Shown in pieces: positions 18,762 to 28,080 of a DNA stretch of 64,000 nucleotides (the first letter of the stretch is position 1; each line of letters opens with the position of its first letter). The notes beneath the pieces are model-generated. The model was not told the DNA's origin. It saw nothing but the letters and a program-made list of their open reading frames with translations, and made no database searches. The stretch is from positions 62,001 through 126,000 of the forward strand of contig JAEWLS010000002.1 of NCBI GenBank assembly GCA_023457435.1, read 5' to 3'. The position numbers were made by a program, and so were the translations under genes. The stretch comes from Pseudomonadota bacterium. GTDB taxonomy: Bacteria > Pseudomonadota > Alphaproteobacteria > Rhizobiales > Rhizobiaceae.

Positions 18762-20363
18762 TTGTTGAAGCCGCCCTGGGACAGTGACAGCCCAATCAGC
18801 CACTCGCTCCTTGCCCTCATCGCGCGCGATACGAATGACGGCATATGGGCCACCGACATCGAAAGCGACGACGCCTATTATTCGCCGCAGTGGATGGAGT
18901 TGCTCGGCTTCGGTCCGGGTGAGCTTCCGGACAGGTATTCGACCTTCACTGATCGCATCCATCCCGACGACCGCGAACGGGTCGATCGGGCATATCGCGA
19001 CTATCTTGCCGGGCGCAGCCAGCACTACCGCCTGGAAATGCGACTGCGTCACAAGAACGGGACGTTTCGCAACCTCCTGTCGCGGGGCGTGGCGTTCAAG
19101 GATGAGTCGGGCAGGGCGCTTCAGATCGTCGGTACGCTGACGGATATCAGCGAGCACGCCCACGAGGCCCGACGGCTCGAGGATCTGGTTCGCCAGCGCA
19201 CCAGCGAGTTGAAGCTCGCGCTGGAGCGCGCCGAATTCACCGCTGCCGCTGCGATCAAGTTTCTCTCGACGGCCAGCCACGATCTGCGCCAGCCGCTGCA
19301 GGCGACGGCGCTGCTCGTTGGCTCGCTGGCGATGGAGCTGACGCCGTCGGCGCGCCACGAGGAGACCGTCAGCGCCATCGAAAGTTCGCTGGCGTCCAGT
19401 ATGGAGCTTCTTGACGCGCTGCTGGAATTCAGCCGCCTCGACGCCGGGGCTGCCCGGCCCTCGATCGGTGGCGTCGACCTCGGCGCGGTGATGCAGCGGG
19501 CGGCGGGGTCGTTCGCAGCCGAGGCGCGGGCCAAAGGGCTGGAAATCCGCATCGTCGACACGCAAATCGTCGTGCAGAGCGATCGCAGCCTGCTCGGCCG
19601 CGTCGTGCGCAACCTGCTGTCGAACGCCGTCAAATACACGAAGTCCGGCAAGATCTTGCTCGGCTGCCGCCGTCGCGGCGGTCGCGTGGTGCTCGAAGTG
19701 TGGGATACCGGTCGCGGCATCTCGGAAGCCGAGTGCGGACGCATCTTCTGGGAGTTCTACCGCGGCCGGTCGAACCAGCCGGGCGATGACACGACGGGTC
19801 TGGGCCTGGGCCTGGCGATCGCCCAACGCCTCGCGGCAGTTCTCAAACATCAGCTCTCGGTCCGGTCGTGGCCCGGCCGCGGCTCGGTATTCTCGCTGGA
19901 GATGCCTCTGGCCAGCGGTGCGCCCGTGGGGGGCGCGGGGGAAAGGACGCTGCCGCATGTCGCCGACCGAGGATTTCGCGGCAAGCTCGTTGCCGTGGTG
20001 GAGAATGACGCGGCAGTGTCGATCGCGCTCACCCAGCTGCTCGGCAGCTGGGGCGCCGAAGTGGCTGCTGGCGAGCATGACGAGGAGCTGCTGCAGGTGC
20101 TCGGCGGACGCCGTCCCGACTTCATGATCGTCGACAGGCATCTCGCCGGCGGCCGCGACGGCTTCGAAGCCGCCAACAGGCTGGAAGCGGCCTGGGGCGC
20201 GCGGGTGCCGGGCCTGGTGCTCACCGCCGACTACGACATTACCCGCATCGCCGCCCAGAACCGCGAGTACCGCCGCGTGTTGCAGAAGCCCGCGATGCCC
20301 GCAGTACTTTACGCGGTCCTACGCGCAGCGCTGGACGAGGCCGATGCCGCAAGGGCGTCGTGA
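18762..20363 (+). CDS. Hybrid sensor histidine kinase with PAS and C-terminal receiver domain
   Basis: From the TTG start this has 533 residues: a PAS_3/PAC sensor (about 20-135), a short coiled linker, a HisKA domain with His173 (STASHDLRQPLQ), a HATPase domain with N-box (NLLSNAVKYTKSG), G1 (DTGRGISEAE) and G2 (GLGLGLAI), and a receiver domain with Asp458 (MIVDRHL). No membrane segment is seen, so it senses an internal signal. A GTG start at 18696 is possible, but the codons before 18762 are atypical and GGAG lies just upstream of the TTG. Its 3' end overlaps the convergent response-regulator gene. Confidence 0.88.
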   Translation: MLKPPWDSDSPISHSLLALIARDTNDGIWATDIESDDAYYSPQWMELLGFGPGELPDRYSTFTDRIHPDDRERVDRAYRDYLAGRSQHYRLEMRLRHKNGTFRNLLSRGVAFKDESGRALQIVGTLTDISEHAHEARRLEDLVRQRTSELKLALERAEFTAAAAIKFLSTASHDLRQPLQATALLVGSLAMELTPSARHEETVSAIESSLASSMELLDALLEFSRLDAGAARPSIGGVDLGAVMQRAAGSFAAEARAKGLEIRIVDTQIVVQSDRSLLGRVVRNLLSNAVKYTKSGKILLGCRRRGGRVVLEVWDTGRGISEAECGRIFWEFYRGRSNQPGDDTTGLGLGLAIAQRLAAVLKHQLSVRSWPGRGSVFSLEMPLASGAPVGGAGERTLPHVADRGFRGKLVAVVENDAAVSIALTQLLGSWGAEVAAGEHDEELLQVLGGRRPDFMIVDRHLAGGRDGFEAANRLEAAWGARVPGLVLTADYDITRIAAQNREYRRVLQKPAMPAVLYAVLRAALDEADAARAS

Positions 20364-20977
20364 TCGCGCAGTTCGAGCAGCAGGCGGACGCGGTTGTTGA
20401 CACCATACTCGCGCATGATCGCGCTGAGATGCGCTTTCACCGTTCCCGGCGAAAGGTTCAGCCGTCTGGCGATCTCCTTGTTGGAGAAGCCGGCCGCCAC
20501 GAGCGGCAGCACCTCGGTCTGGCGGGCCGTGAGCCTCGGTGCGAGCTTGGCCGGCGCCGGACGCGTATCGACGCTGACCAGATCTCGCGGGACGAAGATG
20601 CCGCCGCCCGCGACAATCTCGATCACTTCGATAAGCTTCGGGAGCGATGCCGACTTGGACAGGTAGCCGGAAGCGCCGGCCTCCAGGGCGACATAGACGT
20701 CGTCCGGTTCCTCGGAGGCGGACAACGCCATGATCGGCGTGTGCGGCCATTTGCGCCGCACGCTGCGCACGCCGTCGGGACCGCTGCTGTCGGGCATGTG
20801 CAGGTCTGCGATGACGAGCGTGAGCGTCGTGTCGTCGGGATAGGCGAGGGCCTCGGAAAAGTTTTGGGTTTCCAGGATGCTGGCTTCGGGCCACTGGTTC
20901 TGGATGACGATACGCAGTCCCTGTCGGAAAACCGCATGGTCGTCTGCAACCAGGAAAGTGGGCCTGCTATCCTTCAA
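20309..20977 (-). CDS. Two-component response regulator, NarL/LuxR family
   Basis: This 222-residue regulator has an N-terminal receiver (acidic pair ADD near residues 11-13, phospho-acceptor Asp58 in VIADLHMPD, conserved Ser and Lys in ALSAS and LSKSAS). A C-terminal LuxR-type helix-turn-helix follows (LTARQTEVLPLVAAGFSNKE). The TTG start at 20977 is preferred because it has GAGAGG four bases upstream and places the receiver at the N-terminus. An ATG at 21046 is the alternative. It converges on the hybrid kinase gene and overlaps its end by 55 bases, so the two probably form one signalling pair. Confidence 0.88.
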   Translation of the reverse strand: MKDSRPTFLVADDHAVFRQGLRIVIQNQWPEASILETQNFSEALAYPDDTTLTLVIADLHMPDSSGPDGVRSVRRKWPHTPIMALSASEEPDDVYVALEAGASGYLSKSASLPKLIEVIEIVAGGGIFVPRDLVSVDTRPAPAKLAPRLTARQTEVLPLVAAGFSNKEIARRLNLSPGTVKAHLSAIMREYGVNNRVRLLLELRDHDALAASASSSAARRTA

Positions 20978-21115
20978 TGAACCTCTCGCCGGTGTCGGGG
21001 GCAACGATGTCGAGGCTAGCGCGGTTCGGTCCCCGGGATCGAGCATCAGGCAGGCACATGGGTAATTGCGCTTTTCATATGTCGCCGCTCCACCTCGACC
21101 GATCATTGAAGTGTC

Positions 21116-21128
21116 GTGCATGATGCAC
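21116..21128. promoter_or_regulatory. Perfect palindrome between divergent regulators
   Basis: GTGCATGATGCAC is a perfect 6-1-6 palindrome in the 198-base gap between the response regulator (start 20977, - strand) and the LysR-type gene (start 21176, + strand). It is 48 bases upstream of the LysR start. It could be an operator for either protein. This is based only on symmetry and position. Confidence 0.35.
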
Positions 21129-21175
21129 AATGACCGGAGACGAATAGTGGTGATCGAAAGCGCTTATAATGCTGG

Positions 21176-22126
21176 ATGGAGACCAAGGCGGTGACTTCGC
21201 CGGATTCGCGCGTCGAGCTCAGGCATCTGCGCGTCTTGCGTGCCATTTTGGCGGAGAGCAGCGTCTCCCGCGCCGCCGAGGCGCTCGGCCAGAGTCAGCC
21301 CGCGATCAGCGCCACGCTGCGCCAGTTACGCGAGCTTTTTGGCGACCCTCTGCTCGTCAGGTCGGGGGCGGGAATGGTCCCCACGGAGCGCGCCGTGGCG
21401 ATCGCCGAAGCCGCGGGCAGGGTCCTCGACGAGATCGACGAGATGCTGGCGCCGACTGGTGTGTTCGAGCCGGCGACTTCGACGCGCAACGTGCGCATCG
21501 TCGCCTACTCGGGCCTTTGTTCGCTGCTGGTTCCATCGATCGTGGCAGCGCTGAGAGCGCAGGCGCCGAACTTGAAACTGGAGTTTGCTCAGCCGCTTGC
21601 TCCTGAAGTCACGCGCCAGCAGCTGCACGACGGCGAGGTCGACCTCGTCATCGGCTATCGCCAGGGGCCGTTCCAGAGCCTCCGCTTCGCACCCTTGATG
21701 GAGTGCGACATTGTCTGCGTGGTCTCCGCTTCACACGAATTTGCCGGCAAGCGAGAGCTCACGCTCGAAGAGTACCTTTCGCTGAGACACCTTTCGCCCA
21801 GCGCCGCGTCGGTGGTCGCTGGCGCGCCCATAGACGGGCAATTGCTCGACCTCGGCCTTCGCAGGAACGTCGCGGTCTCGCTGCCGGAATACGCGCTGGC
21901 GCGACAGATCCTGCTCGGCTCCGACCTCGTCTTCACGACGGCGCTTCCGTATGCGCGCGACATGGTCGATGCCCATCCGCTGGTCATGGTCGGTGCTCCG
22001 TCGGAGCTCGGCCGAATAGGAACCTTCATGTTCTGGCATGAGAAGTCGCACCACTCGGCTTTCGCGCGCTGGCTTCGCCAGAATGTCAAGGCGGCGGCCG
22101 GAGCTGCAGCCATCTCAGCGTCATAG
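21176..22126 (+). CDS. LysR-family transcriptional regulator
   Basis: This 316-residue regulator has an N-terminal winged helix-turn-helix (RHLRVLRAILAESSVSRAAE, then QSQPAISATLRQL) and a C-terminal periplasmic-binding-protein-like effector domain from about residue 100. LysR proteins usually activate a neighbouring operon when they bind a pathway intermediate. The creatininase and FAD-oxidase genes directly downstream on the same strand, or the TTT operon beyond them, are the nearest candidates. It is divergent from the response regulator. Confidence 0.92.
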   Translation: METKAVTSPDSRVELRHLRVLRAILAESSVSRAAEALGQSQPAISATLRQLRELFGDPLLVRSGAGMVPTERAVAIAEAAGRVLDEIDEMLAPTGVFEPATSTRNVRIVAYSGLCSLLVPSIVAALRAQAPNLKLEFAQPLAPEVTRQQLHDGEVDLVIGYRQGPFQSLRFAPLMECDIVCVVSASHEFAGKRELTLEEYLSLRHLSPSAASVVAGAPIDGQLLDLGLRRNVAVSLPEYALARQILLGSDLVFTTALPYARDMVDAHPLVMVGAPSELGRIGTFMFWHEKSHHSAFARWLRQNVKAAAGAAAISAS

Positions 22127-22219
22127 CGGGGATCGATAGGTTCTATAAACCGCGCTCGCTTTCGACCGTTTCGCTGATGCTCCACTGTTTGGCCATGAAT
22201 GAATGGAGCGGGTGGGGCG

Positions 22220-23074
22220 ATGCAGCTACATGTGCCGGAGACAAGGATGCGCGTCGCCGCTACCCGGCGGCTCTGGTGGGGCGAGCACCCGGCGTCCAGC
22301 TACGATAGGATCGACCCTGACGCGACAGTCGCCGTCCTGCCGATTTCCGCGGTCGAGCAGCACGGTCCGCATCTGCCGCTATGCACCGATCAGGCGATCA
22401 TGGAAGGCATGCTGGAGACGGTGGCGGCCATCGTCCCGTCCGATGTCGACCTTCGCATCCTGCCCGTTCAGGCGGTTGGCAAGTCGGACGAGCATCTGTT
22501 CGCCGCGGGCACGCTAAGCCTTCCCGCCACGACGTTGATCGACAACTGGACGCGCCTCGGCGCACTCGTCGCCAAGACCGGGGTGCGCAAGCTCGTCATC
22601 GTCAATTCGCATGGCGGCAACGAAGACGTCATGGGGATCGTCGCACGTAACCTGCGGGTCGCGCACGGCATGCTGGTCGGCAAGACGAGCTGGTTCGGCT
22701 TCGGTTATCCGGCGGCCCTGTTCTCCGAACTCGAAATCCGCGACGGCATCCACGGCGGCGACATCGAGACGTCGCTGATGCTGCACTTTCGCCCTGACCT
22801 CGTCGACATGGCGCTGGCCGAGAACTTTCGTTCCGCCCACGCCGTTGCGCTCGAACACTTCAAGCACCTGCGCCCGGTCGGGCGCATAGCTTTCGCGTGG
22901 GAGGCCGACGACCTTCATCCGAGCGGCGCCGTCGGCAACGCAGCAGCCGCGACGGCTGAAAAGGGGCGCGAGACCGCGCGCTATCAGGCCGAAGCGTTCG
23001 TCGATTTTCTGCGTGACATGCGCGCCGCAGACCTCAGCCAGCTGCTCGCACCCAGCGCACAACGATCCGAATGA
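22220..23074 (+). CDS. Creatininase-family protein (creatinine amidohydrolase-like)
   Basis: This metal-dependent cyclic-amide hydrolase of 284 residues has the family's ligand set: 'SAVEQHGPHLPLCTDQ' (Glu and His ligands), 'VNSHGGNED' and 'GIHGGDIETSLML'. Relatives act on creatinine, on lactams or in mycofactocin/formamide steps, so creatinine itself should not be assumed. The ATG at 22220 is chosen because GGGTGGGG lies just upstream. An in-frame ATG at 22199 lacks a ribosome site. It overlaps the FAD oxidase by 4 bases, so the two are co-translated. Confidence 0.88.
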   Translation: MQLHVPETRMRVAATRRLWWGEHPASSYDRIDPDATVAVLPISAVEQHGPHLPLCTDQAIMEGMLETVAAIVPSDVDLRILPVQAVGKSDEHLFAAGTLSLPATTLIDNWTRLGALVAKTGVRKLVIVNSHGGNEDVMGIVARNLRVAHGMLVGKTSWFGFGYPAALFSELEIRDGIHGGDIETSLMLHFRPDLVDMALAENFRSAHAVALEHFKHLRPVGRIAFAWEADDLHPSGAVGNAAAATAEKGRETARYQAEAFVDFLRDMRAADLSQLLAPSAQRSE

Positions 23075-24492
23075 CGGGGATTCCGATGGACATCGAAGGC
23101 CTGAAGCGAGACCTCGGCGGAATCGCGGTCGAGGAGAACCCTAATATCGTTCGCATGAAGAGCCGCGACGCCTACTGGTTCTCCCCGATCCTCAAGCAGG
23201 AACTCGACGACGTCGTGGCCGATATCGTGCTCACGCCGAAGAACGAGGCTGACGTCGTCAGGATCGCCCGCTCCTGCTACGCGCGCAACATCCCGATTAC
23301 GGTGCGCGGCGCCGGGACCGGCAACTACGGCCAGTCGATGCCGCTGTCGGGCGGTGTGCTGCTCGACATGACATCGATGAAGTCGGTGAAGTCGATCGCG
23401 CAGGGCAGCGTGGTCGCTGAGGCCGGCGCTGTCATGGCCGAGATCGACAGGCAGACACGCGCCCATTCCGGCCAGGAACTGCGCATGCACCCGTCGACGT
23501 ATCACACCGCAACAATAGGGGGCTTCGTCGCCGGCGGTTCGTCGGGCATAGGCTCGATCAAGTGGGGAGGTCTGCGCGACGCCGGCAACGTCATTCGCCT
23601 GCGCGTCGTCACCATGGAAGCGGAGCCGCGAGTGCTCGATCTCTTCGGCGACGACCTGCAGAAGGTGACCCACGCCTACGGTACCAACGGCATCCTTACA
23701 GAGGTCGAGATGCCGCTCGCGCCGGCCTACGACTGGGTCGACGCGATTGTCGAGTTCGAGGATTTCATGGAGGCCGCGCGCTTCGCGAACACCCTGGGCA
23801 GCCAGGACGGCATCCTGACCAAGCTCATCAGCGTGATCGCCGCGCCGACGCCCCACGCCTACTTCAAGCGCCACCAGAAGTTCCTCACCGCGGGGCGGCA
23901 CGCGGTGTTGCTGATGCTGGCACCGAACGCCATGTCGCCGTTCGAGGCCTTTGTCGCGAAGTTCCCGGGAAATGTTTGCTTCCGCTCGGACCGCGAGGTG
24001 GATCTCAAGGGGTTGCCCCCGATCTACGAGCTCAGCTGGAACCACACGACGCTGCGCGCGATGAAGGTCGAGCCCGGCTATACGTATCTTCAGTCGCTGT
24101 TTCCCTTTCCCAACCAGATGGCACTCGTGCGCCGGTCGGTCGAGCTGTTCGGCGACGAGGTTCCCGCGCATCTCGAATTCCTGCGTTTCGACGGCAACGT
24201 TACCTGCTTCGGCCTGCCGCTACTGCGCTACTCGACCCCGGAGCGGCTCGACGAGATCATGCGTCTGCACGAGGAGAACGGGATCCCGATCTTCAACCCG
24301 CACCGCTACACGCTCGAGGAGGGCGGCATGAAGCAGACCGACGAGGTCCAGTTGGCGTTCAAGAAGGAGGCGGATCCCAAAGGCCTGCTCAACCCCGGAA
24401 AAATGGTCGCCTGGGACAACCCGGACTTCGATTTCGACGATGGCAAGGTCTATCTCTACCCGGGTATCAAGCGAACCCACGCGGCTGCATGA
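23071..24492 (+). CDS. FAD-binding oxidase/dehydrogenase (GlcD/VAO-type)
   Basis: This 473-residue flavoprotein has a PCMH-type FAD-binding domain in the N-terminal half: 'LTPKNEADVVRIARSCYARN', 'TVRGAGTGNYGQSMPLSGGV' and 'GGFVAGGSSGIGSIKWGGLRD'. A cap domain follows and ends in the typical 'DPKGLLNPGKM' motif near residue 445. Relatives oxidise 2-hydroxy acids or alcohols. The ATG overlaps the creatininase stop (ATGA). With the creatininase it may open and then oxidise a cyclic or amide substrate; this is inference. Confidence 0.9.
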   Translation: MTGIPMDIEGLKRDLGGIAVEENPNIVRMKSRDAYWFSPILKQELDDVVADIVLTPKNEADVVRIARSCYARNIPITVRGAGTGNYGQSMPLSGGVLLDMTSMKSVKSIAQGSVVAEAGAVMAEIDRQTRAHSGQELRMHPSTYHTATIGGFVAGGSSGIGSIKWGGLRDAGNVIRLRVVTMEAEPRVLDLFGDDLQKVTHAYGTNGILTEVEMPLAPAYDWVDAIVEFEDFMEAARFANTLGSQDGILTKLISVIAAPTPHAYFKRHQKFLTAGRHAVLLMLAPNAMSPFEAFVAKFPGNVCFRSDREVDLKGLPPIYELSWNHTTLRAMKVEPGYTYLQSLFPFPNQMALVRRSVELFGDEVPAHLEFLRFDGNVTCFGLPLLRYSTPERLDEIMRLHEENGIPIFNPHRYTLEEGGMKQTDEVQLAFKKEADPKGLLNPGKMVAWDNPDFDFDDGKVYLYPGIKRTHAAA

Positions 24493-24596
24493 CAGCAGAT
24501 CGCCGGTAACGTTCTTGGCACGCCGTCGTCATGCGGCGATGATCGTCTGGCCGGCGTACGAATTGCCGTTATTGGCATTACTCGGGGGCGTGGGGA

Positions 24597-26093
24597 TCAA
24601 GCTTGACCGGCGTTTCTTGGCCCGTCAGCCGATCGCAATGCGCGCCAGACCGGCCTCACCAACACTGCGAGTGTCAGCACGAGCAGGATGGCACAGATTG
24701 GTCGCTCGACAATCTCCCAGATGCGCCCCTGCGTGAGCTGGTAGGTGCGCATGAAGTTTTCTTCCGCCAGCGGCCCGACAATGAATCCGAGCAGAAACGC
24801 GACGATTGGATACCGAAACCGCTGAAACGCATAGCCGAGTGCACCGGCCGCAAGTGCAACATAGATGTGGCTGTAGTTGAAGTCCGCTGCATAAATCCCG
24901 ACCACCGAAAGCACGCACACCAGCGGCACGAGTACCGGGATCGGGATCACGGTGAGGAGGGCCAGCGGCTTTGCAGCCAGGAGACCCACGACCATCGTCA
25001 GTACGGCGCCGAACAATACCGAGCCAATGATCGTGTAGAGCACGACGACATTGGTCGTGAACAACGACGGTCCTGGCCGGATACCGTGCAGCATCAGCGC
25101 GGTGAGTAGCATTGCCGTCGCCACGCTGCCCGGGATTCCCACAGACAGCGTGGGAACGAGCGAACCACCGATCACCGAATTGTTCGCAGCTTCCGGGGCT
25201 GCGATGCCTGCGGGATGCCCCTTGCCGAACCGTTCGGGTTCCTTGCTCAACTGCTTCTCGGTCATGTACGACATGAAAGTGGCGACGGTGCCGCCCTCGC
25301 CTGGGATTACGCCGACGACGAGGCCCATTCCCGATCCGCGAAGGATGGCGCGCCACTCCCGGAGCGCCCACACAATGCCTTTCCACATGCTTCCCAGACC
25401 TCGCAGGGCCTTGGAGATTGTGTCGGGATCGCGCGACAGGCGGACCATCTCGGCGAAAGCGAAGACGCCGATCATGGTGGACACCAGATCGATGCCATCG
25501 ATAAGCGCGGCCATGCCGAAGGTAAAACGTGGATTGGCATCGATGAGACTTGCGCCCACTGTCGCAAGCAGCGCACCAAGAATCCCGGCCATGAAGCCTT
25601 TGATCATGCCGGAATCGGAGGCTGCCACGATCGAGGCCAATCCGAACAGGCCGAACATCAGCATTTCCTGCGATCCGAACGCGAGCGCGACGAATTCGAG
25701 AACTGGCAGAAGCGCCAGAAGACAGAATCCCCCGACCAGCGCGCCGATCGCGGAAGCTGTTGCCGAGATTGCGATTGCGGTTGTGCCCTCTCCGCGCCGC
25801 GCCATGGCATAGCCATCGAGCGTGACGATGGCCGAACTCGGCCCGCCAGGGGTGTTGATGAGGATCGAAGGGATGCTGCCAGCGTATGAGCCGCCGCTAT
25901 AGACGCCGATCAGCACGATCATGGCTTCGGCCGGCGTCATCGAGAGCGTGAAAGGCATTACCAGGGCGGTGGTGAGAGCGCCGCCTATACCGACCATGGC
26001 GCCGCCGATGCAGCCCAGCAGGAAGCCTACGACGGCCAGAAACAGGCCGCTCGGTGAAAAAAGAACCTCCATCGCAGTCCAGAGAGCGTCCAT
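24597..26093 (-). CDS. tctA: Tripartite tricarboxylate transporter permease, TctA family
   Basis: This is the large membrane subunit of 498 residues, with about 11-12 membrane segments. Strong marks are the N-terminal 'GCIGGAMVGIGGALTTALVM', 'SYAGSIPSILINTPGGPSSA' with 'TLDGYAMARRGEG' (the substrate loop), and the second repeat 'VVGVIPGEGGTVATFMSY' with 'GIAAPEAANNSVIGGSLVPT'. It transports citrate-like or other carboxylates using ion gradients and the TctC receptor. It is the last gene of the operon tctC-MmgE/PrpD-MmgE/PrpD-tctB-tctA, 38 bases after tctB. Confidence 0.95.
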   Translation of the reverse strand: MDALWTAMEVLFSPSGLFLAVVGFLLGCIGGAMVGIGGALTTALVMPFTLSMTPAEAMIVLIGVYSGGSYAGSIPSILINTPGGPSSAIVTLDGYAMARRGEGTTAIAISATASAIGALVGGFCLLALLPVLEFVALAFGSQEMLMFGLFGLASIVAASDSGMIKGFMAGILGALLATVGASLIDANPRFTFGMAALIDGIDLVSTMIGVFAFAEMVRLSRDPDTISKALRGLGSMWKGIVWALREWRAILRGSGMGLVVGVIPGEGGTVATFMSYMTEKQLSKEPERFGKGHPAGIAAPEAANNSVIGGSLVPTLSVGIPGSVATAMLLTALMLHGIRPGPSLFTTNVVVLYTIIGSVLFGAVLTMVVGLLAAKPLALLTVIPIPVLVPLVCVLSVVGIYAADFNYSHIYVALAAGALGYAFQRFRYPIVAFLLGFIVGPLAEENFMRTYQLTQGRIWEIVERPICAILLVLTLAVLVRPVWRALRSADGPRNAGQA

Positions 26094-26131
26094 CGGTCCG
26101 TCCTGTACTCAGGCGATGATTGGAAGGCGGC

Positions 26132-26641
26132 TCACAGCCTCGCGCTCCACATGGGAACGTTGGCGACCACCTCGAACACGAAGGTCAGTCCGGCCGCGAA
26201 CATGATCGTGATGACCGCTATCCAGAGCGGACGGCGAAAGCCGAACAGCCACATGTAGGCCGGTGTCAGCACAAGAAGAGCCGGACCAAAGCCGACCCAC
26301 TGCGAGGCGACGCAATAGACCGCCAGCCAAATCGCGGTGAGCGCACGTCTCCGGTTGCCGGTATGGCGAGCCGGGTCATTGGCAGTGGCTGCAGGCAGGG
26401 AGCGCATCCGCGAACGCAGCGATAGCGCAAGCTGAGCTGCAGCCATTACGATCAGCGGCACCGACAGGACACGCGGCCAGGTCGCCGCCTGCGAGCTCAT
26501 CGACAGGGTGCCGACGAAAAAGACGACGCCGGCGACAAGCATCAAGGCGCTGAACGCGATTGCCGACCGGCTATCGTCGGTCGACGGAGTTTCTTCGTCG
26601 ATCAGGTCAATTTCGTCGGCGTTGCTCGACGGCCCGGTCAT
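26132..26641 (-). CDS. tctB: Tripartite tricarboxylate transporter small subunit, TctB family
   Basis: This is the small four-segment membrane subunit of 169 residues. It has an acidic N-terminal stretch (DEIDLIDEETPSTDD) and then membrane helices at about 28-48, 58-76, 100-118 and 130-160. TctB is poorly conserved, so it is identified mainly by size, topology and place beside tctA. It lies between the MmgE/PrpD gene (29 bases) and tctA. Confidence 0.85.
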   Translation of the reverse strand: MTGPSSNADEIDLIDEETPSTDDSRSAIAFSALMLVAGVVFFVGTLSMSSQAATWPRVLSVPLIVMAAAQLALSLRSRMRSLPAATANDPARHTGNRRRALTAIWLAVYCVASQWVGFGPALLVLTPAYMWLFGFRRPLWIAVITIMFAAGLTFVFEVVANVPMWSARL

Positions 26642-26670
26642 GCCTGTCCCCGCTCGTCAGGTTCACCCGT

Positions 26671-28080
26671 CTACGGCTCGAAGAACCCGCTCACGTCATC
26701 CAGCGACTCAAGTGAGAGCATCCTTGTCACGAGCTTCTCGCCGGCCGCAGCATCGATCGGCGTGGCCGCCAGGGACAGGTGCTCCCGCAGCGTTTTTACC
26801 ATGTCTTCGGTCGGCACCGGATTGTTGGGGTGGCCGCGGCAGAACTCGACAGGCTCCGACCGCAGTGAGGTACCGTCCTTGAGACGCACTTCGACCGTCA
26901 CCGCCGTGCGGTCCGCCTTGATGTCCGTCTTCACTTTCCGCGCCAGGTCCAGAAGGCCATGGTCGGTAACTAGACGATCGTCGTAATGGCTGATGCGCAG
27001 CGCGCCATCCCGCAACGCGCAGGCCACGGCCCATGGAAGGCTGAACTGGGCGTCGATTGCGTTATGCGGCCTGATGCGGCGCTCGTGGGGCGTGGTCATG
27101 ATCTCCAACGCCGAGGCGCCCTCGACCCTCACTTCATCCAGTTGCTCTAGCTGAAATCGAGGCCTCAGCTGGAGGACAGCGTCGAGAACCGGATGCGCAA
27201 CGACCCCGCATGGGTAGCCCTTGAACCCGAGCTTGCGGCCGACGAAATCGCTGCCTAGCCCGCGGGTTATCGATTCGAGATCCACTTCATGGTTCGGGTA
27301 GTGCAGCGTGTAGAACCCGGCCCGTCCGGAGATGAACTGGTGGGCCCCCGACACGCCGCCACGCGCCAGCTCTACGGCGGCGAAGGCGTTGCGCACGGCA
27401 AAGCCTGCCTGCATCCGGATGCCGAGCACGCCCTCGAACTGGCCTTGCATGTTGCCGCACGCCTGCGCGTGGATCAGACCCAACGCGTCGAGCATCTGCT
27501 CCTCCGTCAGGCCTAGAACCTTGCCGACAGCTACCGTGGCGCCATAGTTCGAGAAGACATAGGTCGAATTCCAGCGCGTCCAGGTGGGGTGTAGTTGCCC
27601 CTTGATCGCCCGCAACAGGCGGGCCTGCACATCGCAGCCTATCGCGATTGCGGCAAGAACCTCCCTGCCGCTTATGCCGCCTTCAGCCTCGGCCGCAGCC
27701 AGAACAGCAGGCGCGATCGCGAAACCCATCGCGAAACCGCCGGCTTCGTCCAGCCAGAACTTGTCCTCGTATTCGTGCGCCTTGGCGAACACCGCGTTGG
27801 CAAACGCGGCTTCCGCCGGCGGCGCCTTGTGCCCGGTTCCGATCAGCGTAGCTCTTGGATGTCCCCCGGGGGCGAGCACGAGACGCGTCACGATGTCCGA
27901 CCCTTCCGCCGCAGAGCCAGCGATTGCCGTCGCGACTGCCCAGAGAAGCGTGCGGCGCGCGGCGTCAACGGTCTCGGCGTCGAGGTCGGAAAAACTCGTG
28001 GACACGATATGGCGGGCCAGAGCCGCCTCAAGTGCAGGCGCTTCGGGGCGGCCACCGGTCGGCGCATGTAAACTCATCAT
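26671..28080 (-). CDS. MmgE/PrpD family protein (second copy in operon)
   Basis: This 469-residue protein is homologous to 2-methylcitrate dehydratase PrpD and to cis-aconitate decarboxylase. It has an N-terminal helical domain ('DLDAETVDAARRTLLWAVATAIAG', 'AFANAVFAKAHEYED') and the PrpD middle segment with 'GFKGYPCGVVAHPVLDAV'. Such proteins act on tri- and dicarboxylates, fitting the adjoining TTT transporter. The start at 28080 overlaps the stop of the preceding PrpD-like gene (ATGA), with GAAGGAC upstream. The exact reaction is not known. Confidence 0.9.
   Translation of the reverse strand: MMSLHAPTGGRPEAPALEAALARHIVSTSFSDLDAETVDAARRTLLWAVATAIAGSAAEGSDIVTRLVLAPGGHPRATLIGTGHKAPPAEAAFANAVFAKAHEYEDKFWLDEAGGFAMGFAIAPAVLAAAEAEGGISGREVLAAIAIGCDVQARLLRAIKGQLHPTWTRWNSTYVFSNYGATVAVGKVLGLTEEQMLDALGLIHAQACGNMQGQFEGVLGIRMQAGFAVRNAFAAVELARGGVSGAHQFISGRAGFYTLHYPNHEVDLESITRGLGSDFVGRKLGFKGYPCGVVAHPVLDAVLQLRPRFQLEQLDEVRVEGASALEIMTTPHERRIRPHNAIDAQFSLPWAVACALRDGALRISHYDDRLVTDHGLLDLARKVKTDIKADRTAVTVEVRLKDGTSLRSEPVEFCRGHPNNPVPTEDMVKTLREHLSLAATPIDAAAGEKLVTRMLSLESLDDVSGFFEP

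Noticed and set aside
22199..22219. ATG at 22199 as the creatininase start
   Set aside because: No ribosome site upstream; the ATG at 22220 follows GGGTGGGG and leaves the conserved part unchanged.
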